From Halobaculum sp. MBLA0147 (GTDB taxonomy: Archaea > Halobacteriota > Halobacteria > Halobacteriales > Haloferacaceae), in assembly GCF_041361345.1 (NCBI RefSeq), contig NZ_JBGKAD010000002.1:310001-374000 (forward strand): a DNA stretch of 64,000 nucleotides. The letters are read 5' to 3'. The position numbers and the translations under genes were made by a program. Below, in pieces: positions 34,432-41,917 of this stretch. The notes beneath the pieces were generated by a model, which worked only from the letters and a program-made list of their open reading frames with translations, searched no databases and had not been told where the DNA came from. The first letter of the stretch is position 1. Each line of letters opens with the position of its first letter.

Positions 34432-35271
34432 TCAGATCGACAAGAGGACCAACGCACCCGCCAACACGAGTCCGATCACGGTGAGTGGTCCGTAGAACAA
34501 CCGCCAGTACGCACGGCGGTATCGCTTCGCCAACTCGTCCGGCGAGAGTGTGCTGATCAACAACGGGTCGTCTTCGGGTTCGGTGACACGGGGTGCCTCT
34601 CCGGGCTCGGCGGGCGTGGAGAGCGTCCCGCGAACGGTGAGTCGCTCGCCCGACTCGACGGCGTGTTCGCGGTAGCGGTGGGTCCCGTGGGTGCGACCGA
34701 GGTCGATCAGGTTCGACGTGTCGCTCGGCTCGGTGACGTCGACCTCGTCGCGGAGCCGCTGGAGTCGCTCCGGTGGCGTCTCGTCGGGAGCGACCTCGCG
34801 GTCACAGTCGAACTCGTCGATCTCGACGTGGGCTTCGGCGGTGTCGACCCCGACGAGCGTCTCGTAGCCGGTGAGTCTGTCGCCGAAGTTCGATCCCGAC
34901 GCGGTCGAGGTGACGGAGACGACGACACTCCCGTCGTCCGTCTCGACACGGAGTCGATCACACCGGACGCCGTGTGCGCCCGGCATCCACTGTTTGAGCT
35001 TGCCGCTGTCTCGCCAGCCTTCGATCGACCAGACGACGAACGCGGCCGCCTCATCCGAGACGGGTCCGGTGACACTGGTGTCGGCGCCCACGGGTCCGGT
35101 GACGAAGACTGGCTCGTCTGGCCGACCCGTCGTGGCCGCCAGTTCCGACGTGTCTCTCACGAGACGGTACCGCTCGCGGTACCGCCGACCCTTGTAGAGT
35201 ATCACGGAGGCCGGCAGCAACAGTGCCACGCCGAGAAACACCACGGCGGCAATCGCCTCTCCAGTGATCAC
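34432..35271 (-). CDS. GIDE-like membrane protein
   Basis: GTG 35271 gives 279 residues that start just before an N-terminal helix (AIAAVVFLGVALLLPASVILY); the frame also runs to 35346. A soluble region of about 220 residues follows (with PVFVTGPV, AAFVVWSIEGWRDSG, and EHAVESGERLTVRGTLS), then a C-terminal helix (LTVIGLVLAGALVLLSI). This two-anchor arrangement resembles the prokaryotic proteins related to the GIDE/MUL1 E3-ligase BAM domain; no RING is present. Function unknown; family call is tentative. It is divergent from the TetR gene and shares the operator region. Confidence 0.55.
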   Translation of the reverse strand: MITGEAIAAVVFLGVALLLPASVILYKGRRYRERYRLVRDTSELAATTGRPDEPVFVTGPVGADTSVTGPVSDEAAAFVVWSIEGWRDSGKLKQWMPGAHGVRCDRLRVETDDGSVVVSVTSTASGSNFGDRLTGYETLVGVDTAEAHVEIDEFDCDREVAPDETPPERLQRLRDEVDVTEPSDTSNLIDLGRTHGTHRYREHAVESGERLTVRGTLSTPAEPGEAPRVTEPEDDPLLISTLSPDELAKRYRRAYWRLFYGPLTVIGLVLAGALVLLSI

Positions 35272-35350
35272 GAGATCCGGTAGTCTCCGGCCGAACCTCA
35301 ACTCTACGAAGCCGCAGGCGAGCGCTCGGTGTCCTCGACACCGCAACGGT

Positions 35351-35368
35351 TTAGTTAGTGGTAACTAA
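35351..35368. promoter_or_regulatory. Palindromic operator between GIDE-like and TetR genes
   Basis: TTAGTTA at 35351-35357 and TAACTAA at 35362-35368 form a perfect inverted repeat with a four-base centre, 19 bases upstream of ATG 35387. It is the only AT-rich stretch in the gap and is in the position expected for autorepression by the TetR protein. It is 80 bases from the divergent start at 35271. Confidence 0.7.
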
Positions 35369-35386
35369 GTGATCGACACGAACAGC

Positions 35387-35971
35387 ATGAGCGACCGACG
35401 AACACAGATACTCGAGGCGGCGCGCGAGATTCTCGTCGAAGAGGGCTACGACTCGTTGACGACGAACAGAGTCGCGGAGGCGGTCGGAGTCACCAGTGCG
35501 GGGATTCACTACCACTTCGAGACGAAAGAGGAGTTGCTCGTGGCACTGATCGACAGTCTCCGAGAGCAGTTGTCGGAGACACTGGCGTCACACGACGGAC
35601 CGCCGGAGGAACGGCTCGCCGCCGTCGTCCGGCGTCAGTTCGAGATGGCAGAGGCGGTACGCGAGCTGACCGCCCCACCGGGGATTCAACTCGTCGTCGC
35701 CGGAGCACGGCCCGGACCCGTACAGGCCGCCCTCGTGTCGTACGTCGACACGTACGTCGATCACGTGACCGACGTGATCGAGGACGGTGTGGCGTCTGGG
35801 GTGTTCGAGACCGACGACCCGAGACGGGTGGCGACGTTCTTGGCGTCGGCGACCGACTCCGCGGCGGTTCGAAGCGCGTTGGACCTGTCGCTGGACCCGC
35901 TCGCAGAGAGTCTCACGGCTCACGTCCTCGACGACCTGTACGTGGCGGAGCCCCCGGAGGTGGGTCCGTGA
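35387..35971 (+). CDS. TetR family transcriptional regulator
   Basis: 194 residues from ATG 35387; a GTG at 35369 is in frame but lies at the edge of the operator. The N-terminal helix-turn-helix is canonical: RRTQILEAAREILVEEGYDS, then LTTNRVAEAVGVTSAGIHYHF and ETKEELLVALI. The C-terminal ligand domain is less conserved. Its TGA overlaps the GTG of the following CPBP gene by four bases, so the two proteins are made together. It probably represses its own operon through the palindrome at 35351-35368. Confidence 0.93.
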   Translation: MSDRRTQILEAAREILVEEGYDSLTTNRVAEAVGVTSAGIHYHFETKEELLVALIDSLREQLSETLASHDGPPEERLAAVVRRQFEMAEAVRELTAPPGIQLVVAGARPGPVQAALVSYVDTYVDHVTDVIEDGVASGVFETDDPRRVATFLASATDSAAVRSALDLSLDPLAESLTAHVLDDLYVAEPPEVGP

Positions 35972-36714
35972 CGGACTCGACGGAGGAGGCCGCGAACCGG
36001 AGCCGCACGGGCGGACCGGAGATCGTCCGCGACGGACCCGCTCTGGCGCTCGGACTGGTCGTGGCCCTCACCGGTGGCGTCACCGTCGTACAGTACGGTC
36101 TCGTCGAGTTCACGAGCCCACCCGCTGGGTCCCTGTCGGAGATCGGCTGGCGACTCGCGACGGTGTTCGTCCCGTTCGTCGTCGGTCTCGGTGGGTTCTT
36201 CGCGGTCCGAGGGCGTCCCGTCGAGGTGAGCCCGCCGAGTGTCACCGACCTCGGGTACGTGGCCGGTGGTGTCGTCGTCGCGTACCTCACGTTCGGGGCG
36301 TACGTCGTCGGCACGACGACGTTCGCGCCGGCGTTCGCACACTTCGCGGGTGTCGACGCGGGTGCCGTGACACCGGAGTCCGTGCTGGTCGGTGTGGTCT
36401 CACTCGTCGTGTTCTCCGGAGTGACCGTGGCGGTCGAGGAGTGGTTCTTCCGTGGTACGGTTCAGACGTACCTGCGCTCGGTCGTCGGCAGTGCCGGCGC
36501 CGTCGGCGTCACGGCACTCTGCTTCGCGTGGTTCCACGTCTGGCCGCTCGGGATCGGTACGCCACCGTTCGTCGGCGGTGCCGTCTACTACACTGCGATG
36601 GGGATCGTGTTCGGCTCGGTGTACGAGGCGACGGACAACGTCGTGGTCCCGTTCACCGTCCACGCGCTGTTCAACGCCGGCCCCTACGTCGCCGTCTTGG
36701 TGACTCTCTCGTGA
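35968..36714 (+). CDS. CPBP family intramembrane protease
   Basis: 248 residues from GTG 35968, coupled to the TetR gene. Helices make up most of the protein. EEWFFRG near residue 155, FAWFH near 190 and HALFN near 232 are the three catalytic motifs. Pairing of a CPBP protease with a TetR repressor implies that it is induced by a small molecule or stress signal. The substrate is unknown. Confidence 0.88.
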   Translation: MTDSTEEAANRSRTGGPEIVRDGPALALGLVVALTGGVTVVQYGLVEFTSPPAGSLSEIGWRLATVFVPFVVGLGGFFAVRGRPVEVSPPSVTDLGYVAGGVVVAYLTFGAYVVGTTTFAPAFAHFAGVDAGAVTPESVLVGVVSLVVFSGVTVAVEEWFFRGTVQTYLRSVVGSAGAVGVTALCFAWFHVWPLGIGTPPFVGGAVYYTAMGIVFGSVYEATDNVVVPFTVHALFNAGPYVAVLVTLS

Positions 36715-37060
36715 GTACTGCTAGGAACGAGCGGAGGGGCTCCACGAGGTGCTCCCCGCAGTCCCCGGCCCCGACGAAGCGGTCGCGACACGCTCGTCTC
36801 GGTCGTCACTCACCGCCCGACGGCCGTCGCTCCCGAGTTCGGTAGCCAGTTCGACACCGTGGCCGTCGGCAGTGACGCGATCACGCCGCCGACTGCGTGC
36901 CGCCACGCCCGAGGGACACCGTCGTCGTCGAGTTCGGGAACCACGTCTCGGAGTGATCGACCGGCGTGCAGTCGAGCTGCCGGTCACGGTATCGCGAACT
37001 GGTCGTAGGACGGACGCTCGACGATAGGAAGCTGACGGCTTCGACGCAGGCCGAACACCG
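36715..37060. other. 346-base gap without a recognised gene
   Basis: Several short frames are open but their composition is Arg/Ser-rich and none has a start with supporting signals. The region separates the TetR operon from the 3' end of the fibre locus and may be remnant sequence or a terminator zone. Confidence 0.4.
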
Positions 37061-37198
37061 TCAGAACGCCCCGACGGAGTAGAGGAGTCCGAGGACGAGC
37101 GCGACGACGTAGAGGTACAGCAACCAGACCAGGACGTTCCGTCGCGGCGCGTCCGGCTCGGTTCCGGGGAGCCGCAACCAGCCGCGAGGCTTCGCCAT
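37061..37198 (-). CDS. 45-residue single-helix membrane protein
   Basis: A small gene missed by length cut-offs. ATG 37198 overlaps the TGA of the acidic repeat protein as TGATG. The product has a basic N-terminus (MAKPRGWLRLPGTEPDAPRR) and one hydrophobic helix (VLVWLLYLYVVALVLGLLYSV), predicting the N-terminus inside. It ends at a TGA at 37061-37063. The start-stop overlap with the upstream gene and the clean helix make it credible. As the last gene of the fibre locus it may assist the signal peptidase or anchor an assembly factor. Confidence 0.7.
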   Translation of the reverse strand: MAKPRGWLRLPGTEPDAPRRNVLVWLLYLYVVALVLGLLYSVGAF

Positions 37199-38682
37199 CA
37201 GCCGGTGTTCGTCTCCGGTTCACCGTCCGTCGTCTCGGTGGTCTCGGTCGTCTCCGTGTTTTCTGCAGTCTCGGTGGTCCCGTCGCTCTCGTCCGACTCG
37301 GCGGCCGTGTCGGTGTCTCCGTCGTCGTTCCCGTCTGTCGCGGAGTCACCCGTCTCCTCGGCGCCGCTGGCGTCGTCGGTCGTCGTCGCGTCGTCGCCGT
37401 CGTCACCGGGACTCTCGGTCCCCGCAGAGTCACTGCCGTCGGAGTCACCCGCGGACTCGTCTGTGGAGTCGTCGGCCGATTCGTCCGTAGAGTCGTCCGC
37501 GCTGGAGTCGTCGACGGACTCGCCAGCCGAGTCGTCTACAGACTCGTCCGCGGCGTCTTCGGTAGAGTCATCTGTAGAGTCGTCGGCGGTGTCGTCGGCC
37601 GATTCGTCTGTGGAGTCGTCTGCGGAGCCGTCGGTGGAGCCGCTCGTCTCGGTCTCTTCGCTCGCTTCGTCTGCGTCGGCGGACTCCTCACCGGCCGATC
37701 CGTCGTCACCACTCTCGTCGTCTGAAGCCGCTTCGTCGTCGCCACCGTCGGTGGCGTCACCGTCACCGGCTTCCGTCGTGTCGGACTCGTCGTCCGGCGC
37801 GTCGTCCGCGTCTTCGTCCGCCGGAGACTCCGTGGCCGTGTCCGAATCGGACTCCTCGGCGGGTGTCTCGGACGTGTCCGTGTCGCCACCGTCCTCGTCG
37901 CCACCGTCCTCGTCGGTATCGGCGCCTGGGGTGTCGTCTGCGTCCGTGCCGTCGTCGGAGTCGTCCGCGTCCGACTCTGTCTCGTCGACCTGCTCGCCGT
38001 CGTCGGCGGTCTCGTCGGACTCGTCGTCGACATCTTCGCCAGACTCGCCGTCTGCAGACGCGTCGGACTCGTCGTCGGCCGGTGTGGACGTGTCGGTCTC
38101 GTCACCGCTCTCGTCCACCTCAGAGTCGTCCGAATCTCTCTCGTCCTCGCCGCCTGCCTCGTCGGTGTCACCACTGTCGTCGGTCTCGCCCTCGGACTCT
38201 GCCTCGTCGTCCGTCTCACCGTTCGTGTCCGGTGCGGGTTCGACGGGCGTCTCCTCGTCGTCACCAGTGTCGGTCTCGTTACCGTCTGGCGCGGGTTCGA
38301 CGGGCGTCTTCTCGTCACCAGAGTCGGTTTCGTTGCCGTCTGGCGCGGGTTCGACGGGCGTCTTCTCGTCACCAGAGTCGGTATCGTTGTCGTCTGGCAC
38401 GTCGACGGGCGTCTTCTCGTCGCCAGAGTCGGTTTCGTTGTTGTCTAGCACGTTGACGGGCATCTTCTCGTCGTCGCCGAGTCGTTCCTCGTCCGTGTCG
38501 TCGCCGTCCGCCGACACGTTGCCCAGGGACGTCGGCGAGGGGGCGGGTGCAATGTCCACCGTCACCGGCTGGACGGCCGTCTCGGCGTCACTCACGAGCG
38601 CGAGGCTCCCGACGCCCGCGCCCGCCGTGGCCGCCGCGACGACGACCAGCGCCACCAGGAACACCGTCGCGATCCGGTTCAC
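37198..38682 (-). CDS. Membrane-anchored acidic repeat protein
   Basis: 494 residues. The first 32 contain a signal-anchor (IATVFLVALVVVAAATAGAG). The rest is almost only Asp, Glu, Ser, Thr, Ala and Gly. Near residues 75-150 there are five imperfect repeats of about 17-18 residues built on NETDSGDEKTPVEPAPDG; later parts are (S/A)DDSTDESADDS repeats. No folded domain is expected; it should be an extended, very negative stalk or surface coat outside the membrane. Its ATG overlaps the stop of the signal peptidase gene by four bases (ATGA). It may bind cations or space fibres from the cell. Confidence 0.8.
   Translation of the reverse strand: MNRIATVFLVALVVVAAATAGAGVGSLALVSDAETAVQPVTVDIAPAPSPTSLGNVSADGDDTDEERLGDDEKMPVNVLDNNETDSGDEKTPVDVPDDNDTDSGDEKTPVEPAPDGNETDSGDEKTPVEPAPDGNETDTGDDEETPVEPAPDTNGETDDEAESEGETDDSGDTDEAGGEDERDSDDSEVDESGDETDTSTPADDESDASADGESGEDVDDESDETADDGEQVDETESDADDSDDGTDADDTPGADTDEDGGDEDGGDTDTSETPAEESDSDTATESPADEDADDAPDDESDTTEAGDGDATDGGDDEAASDDESGDDGSAGEESADADEASEETETSGSTDGSADDSTDESADDTADDSTDDSTEDAADESVDDSAGESVDDSSADDSTDESADDSTDESAGDSDGSDSAGTESPGDDGDDATTTDDASGAEETGDSATDGNDDGDTDTAAESDESDGTTETAENTETTETTETTDGEPETNTG
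38240..38460. repeat. Imperfect 51-54-bp repeats within the acidic protein gene
   Basis: Blocks carrying GACGGGCGTCTTCTCGTC, spaced 51-54 bases apart, recur five times (near 38252, 38306, 38360, 38408 and 38456, with increasing divergence). They encode the DEKTPV-type repeats of the acidic protein. Confidence 0.75.
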
Positions 38683-40061
38683 GACGACTCACCGTCCCGA
38701 GATCGGTCGTCGAGGTCGTCCTCGCCCTCGACAGCTTCGGCCTCGGCGACCATCTCGAACTCGTCGCCGTGCCCGTTCTCGACCCCCGTCTCGATCTCGC
38801 CGTCGACTGGACTCTCGTCGTCTCGGTCGGCTGGCGCCCCGAACTCGCCGCGGTCGGCGAGCGGGTCCGCCCCCTCGTGACCGCCGCGAGCGTCGGGTTC
38901 CGCCGCCTCGACGATCTCGGACACTGCCGTCGACGGGTCGGCGATCGACTCGTCCGCTGGCGTCCCGGTTGCGGGAGTCTCGTCTGCGGGAGTCTCGTCT
39001 CCGCGCTCGTCCGTCGCGGGGGCAGCCGCTGCTCCTTCCGTGACGGCGGCGACTGCCGTGCGGGCCGCACTCGCTCGGCGACGCCCGTCGACGGTGACGT
39101 ACGCCGCCGCGAGCGTGCCGAACAGTCCCGCCGTCGCCGCCGCGACCGCGACCGGGTCCGGTGCCGAGCCGACCGACACCGACCCGTACACGTTCCACCC
39201 CGCGTACGCGGCGAGGCTCCCGGCCGCGAGCGCACTCAGCGTCAGGTCCGTCTCTGCGACCGACACCGTCGCGGCCTCCGTCTCCGTCTCCTCGGCCGAC
39301 TGCGTCGCGGCCGATTCCGCCGTCTCGACCGAACGCGCCGTCGCCGCCTGTTCGGTCGACGCCGACGAGACCGAACCGCCGTCCGTGCTCGGTGTCGCCG
39401 TCGCATCGTCGACGCCGGCTACGGCGTCGCTCCCGGCGCCGTCGTCGACTCCCGTCGTCGCGCCGTTCCCGACGGTGTCGTCGAGTTCCGTCGCCGCGCC
39501 GTTCCCGACGCTGTCGTCACTCCCGGCGCCGTCGTCGCTCTCGCTCCCGTCGTCGCTCCGGACCCACCCGTACAGCTCCGAGGCACCCAACAGGAGCAGG
39601 GGGACGACCACGAACGCGACGTAGCCGAGCGGTGTGTTCGCCCAGAGGATCACGTACCCGATCAGCGGGATCGACAGCGTCACCTCGCCGAGTACGTCGG
39701 CGGGGGAGACGAGTCCGGGATCGGGGTTCTCGTTGGCGTCACCCTGCGTCAGGTAGGCACCGTCGACGACCTCCACCACGCGGTGGGTCGTCGGTACGTC
39801 GCGACCGTCGCGGAACGTGATCACGTCCCCGACGCCGACCGCCGTCCCGGCGTCGACGATCACCACGTCGCCGGTCGACAGCGCCGGCTCCATGCTCCCC
39901 GAGAGGATCACGAAGCCGTAGTTCGCGCCGATCAACTGCGGGAGTGCGAACACGACGAACGGGAGCACCACGGCCAGGAGGAGGATGGTGCCACCGACCG
40001 TCGCGGCTCGGCGTGCAGTCACCCGCGGGTCCCGCGGCTCCTCGGTCGACAGCCGCGTCAC
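38679..40061 (-). CDS. Signal peptidase I with long acidic membrane extension
   Basis: GTG 40061 overlaps the stop of the upstream gene (GTGA) and is preferred over an ATG at 40106; 460 residues. The N-terminal 170 residues are an archaeal/ER-type signal peptidase: a helix, then SGSMEP with the nucleophile Ser56, TTHRVVEV with His93, and TQGDANENPD with Asp108, that is the Ser-His-Asp version. A helix (VAFVVVPLLLLGASELYGWV) follows. The remaining 280 residues are an acidic Ala/Thr/Asp-rich extension with two more hydrophobic helices in the middle (LTLSALAAGSLAAYAGW and VAAATAGLFGTLAAAYV). This is the SipW-type position: a dedicated peptidase next to TasA-like substrates. Confidence 0.9.
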   Translation of the reverse strand: MTRLSTEEPRDPRVTARRAATVGGTILLLAVVLPFVVFALPQLIGANYGFVILSGSMEPALSTGDVVIVDAGTAVGVGDVITFRDGRDVPTTHRVVEVVDGAYLTQGDANENPDPGLVSPADVLGEVTLSIPLIGYVILWANTPLGYVAFVVVPLLLLGASELYGWVRSDDGSESDDGAGSDDSVGNGAATELDDTVGNGATTGVDDGAGSDAVAGVDDATATPSTDGGSVSSASTEQAATARSVETAESAATQSAEETETEAATVSVAETDLTLSALAAGSLAAYAGWNVYGSVSVGSAPDPVAVAAATAGLFGTLAAAYVTVDGRRRASAARTAVAAVTEGAAAAPATDERGDETPADETPATGTPADESIADPSTAVSEIVEAAEPDARGGHEGADPLADRGEFGAPADRDDESPVDGEIETGVENGHGDEFEMVAEAEAVEGEDDLDDRSRDGESS

Positions 40062-40681
40062 CGGGACCACCTCGGCTCGCTCAGCGCGGCCGTCGGTGGC
40101 ACGCACTGCTGGGCGTCGACGGTGAGCGTCAGGTCCACCGCCGCCTCCCCGACGAACCCCGCCGGGTCGAACTCGAACGCCAGCGTCACCGGGCCGACGA
40201 CACAGCCGTTCGACCCGCTGCCGTCGTCGAGTGCGAGTGGTGTCGACTGCGCGAAGCCGGACAGCGTGTCCGACGCGAGCGTCTGCGTCGGCGTCCCGTC
40301 TGCGGTCGCCGCCGACACTCGGACCCGAACCGTCTCCGAGACCTGCGTCTGTGGCGCCGTCGCCCGCAACGACAGCGCGACCGGCCGGTCGTAATCGTCG
40401 ACTGGTCCCACTTCGAGGACGACGGTCGCTGTCGTGCTCGCATCCGTCAACTCGACGGCCGGGAGCGTCACCGTCGGTCCGTCGACGACGCCGTCGGGGG
40501 TCGCCGGGTCGACACCGGCGTCCGTGTCCGTCCAGTAGGCGACCCGCACGTCCAACTGGCTGGCGTCGACGGCGTTCCCGACCGCCTCCCGGTCGCGGAC
40601 GACGGCGCCGGTGCCGGCACCGCCGAGCGCTGCCGTCCCGACGACGAGCCCCGCCAACAGACGGCGTCTACCGAGCTGCAC
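40058..40681 (-). CDS. Secreted protein with Tat/SipW-like signal
   Basis: GTG 40681 gives 207 residues; this start lies inside the 3' end of the preceding gene (14-base overlap). The signal part is RRRLLAGLVVGTAALGGAGTG followed by a short basic stretch and NAVDASQLDVRVAYW, which echoes the N-x3-A-x-x-L-D-x-x-V pattern after TasA-type cleavage sites. The mature part is beta-rich with no cysteine-based motifs (two Cys only) and resembles a beta-sandwich. It is probably a minor component or adaptor of the fibre system. No family is recognised. Confidence 0.7.
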   Translation of the reverse strand: MQLGRRRLLAGLVVGTAALGGAGTGAVVRDREAVGNAVDASQLDVRVAYWTDTDAGVDPATPDGVVDGPTVTLPAVELTDASTTATVVLEVGPVDDYDRPVALSLRATAPQTQVSETVRVRVSAATADGTPTQTLASDTLSGFAQSTPLALDDGSGSNGCVVGPVTLAFEFDPAGFVGEAAVDLTLTVDAQQCVPPTAALSEPRWSR

Positions 40682-41483
40682 TGGTCTCACCCCCGGTCGT
40701 CGCGAACGGACTCGTCGCGCCCGCCGGCACCGCCGCGAAGACGGCGTCGAATCCCAGCGTGTCCCCCTGTGAGCGGTTCGTCGCCGACTCGAACGGGAAC
40801 GTCCACGCGATGGACACACACCGTGGCGCGCCGGGTGTCAACCCGGTCACGACCTTCACACCGGCGTCGGCGCCGGCGCCGTCGGCCCCCAACGCCACGC
40901 TGGCGGGCTGCTCGGGCACCGTCACGGTCTCTGCGAAGTCCACGTCGCCGTCACAGGTCCCCAGCGGCGAGCCGTCCCGCCACACGGTCACGAGGAGTTC
41001 GTCGTCGAGTTCGCCGTCGTCCGCCGTGGTGTCACCCGCGGCGCGCTCGGGATCGAGGAGTTCGACCTCCTCGTCGTCTGTCACCGTCGTCTTGAGGTAC
41101 ACGTCGATCTCGTCCGCGAGTAGGTCGTCGGTCGGCTCCGTCTCCAGGCCGACCACGACGACGCCGTCGTCGCCCGGGAGCAACCCCGTCAACGAGAGCA
41201 CGGGCCCGTCGGCGGTCGTGGCGACGTCGTCGACGTACGCCGGCGCCGTCTCCGGATCGAGTGTCTCGTTCGACCCGGGATCGGTGGTGCCGTTCTGTCG
41301 CTCCTGGAAGACGCCGTTGTAGCGTTCGTACCAGGCGACCCGGACCACCGACTCCGGGAGGTCACTCGTCTGTGCGTAGGTGTAGTCACTGAACCGTCGC
41401 CGTGGCTGTCCGAGGGTGGCCGTCCCGACCCCCAGTGATCCCAACCCGACGGCGGTCAGCAGTGTGCGGCGTGTGAGTTGCAT
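40668..41483 (-). CDS. Secreted TasA-like-related protein
   Basis: 271 residues from ATG 41483. The signal MQLTRRTLLTAVGLGSLGVG has the twin-arginine form, then a beta-rich mature region. The C-terminal segment IAWTFPFESATNRSQGDTLGFDAVF parallels WELPFEVGNEVQGDDVAFDLAFY of the VWA proteins, so it shares the last strands of the TasA-like fold. A region GLLPGDDGVVVVGLE also resembles the KPGD strand pair. It probably co-assembles with them. The following gene overlaps its end by 14 bases. The leader is long: an ordinary promoter element (GTATAC at 41681-41686) lies about 200 bases upstream. Confidence 0.7.
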   Translation of the reverse strand: MQLTRRTLLTAVGLGSLGVGTATLGQPRRRFSDYTYAQTSDLPESVVRVAWYERYNGVFQERQNGTTDPGSNETLDPETAPAYVDDVATTADGPVLSLTGLLPGDDGVVVVGLETEPTDDLLADEIDVYLKTTVTDDEEVELLDPERAAGDTTADDGELDDELLVTVWRDGSPLGTCDGDVDFAETVTVPEQPASVALGADGAGADAGVKVVTGLTPGAPRCVSIAWTFPFESATNRSQGDTLGFDAVFAAVPAGATSPFATTGGETSAAR

Positions 41484-41917
41484 GGTGCCTCGTCGGCTCG
41501 CGCCGACGCCGGCCGGCCGATCCGACCCCGTCTCCGCGCTGTCCCGGTCTCGCTTCGATCTCGTCCCTTCTCGTCTCTCTCCCTCCGCGTCTCGTCTATC
41601 GTCCGTTCTCGTCCATTCTCGGTTCCTCCTCCCGTCCCTCCGGTCTTCCTCACCGGTCCAGTCGTCCCCCGAGAGATTAGGTATACACCCACTGCCGTCC
41701 GGTCCGGTGACCGGACCGAACCGCGTCGGGTGTACCCTGCCGTCGAGGTCTCCGGCCGCGAGAGTCGCTCTCGTCGCGGTGTCCGGCCCCGAGGCCAGGG
41801 TTCGACGTCTCGTCCGGTCACGGTACGGTGTCCGTACCGGGACGGAGGCCCCAGGGGGACTCGGATCGTGGCCGTCGACGCCGGTGATCGTGTCACCGGG
41901 CGCGACGGCGCCGTCGA
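41484..41917. other. 434-base gap inside the fibre locus
   Basis: No gene was recognised. The gap holds a TATA-like GTATACCTAATC on the minus strand (41675-41686) and a 19-base perfect palindrome at 41700-41718. A pyrimidine-rich stretch (41560-41660) on the plus strand means a purine-rich leader on the minus strand. Confidence 0.5.
41700..41718. promoter_or_regulatory. Perfect 19-bp palindrome CGGTCCGGTGACCGGACCG
   Basis: Nine-base arms flank a single central base. The site lies 14 bases upstream of the TATA-like element of the 41483 gene and 200 bases past the stop of the second VWA gene. It could be an operator or an RNA hairpin that ends the upstream transcript. Confidence 0.6.

Noticed and set aside
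36749-37027. 92-residue plus-strand frame in the gap after the TetR operon
   Set aside because: Arg/Ser-rich composition, no ribosome site or promoter, and no family resemblance.
37205-39043. 612-residue Ser/Val-rich plus-strand reading frame
   Set aside because: It is antisense to the acidic repeat and signal peptidase genes; the composition mirrors GAC/GAG-rich codons read backwards.
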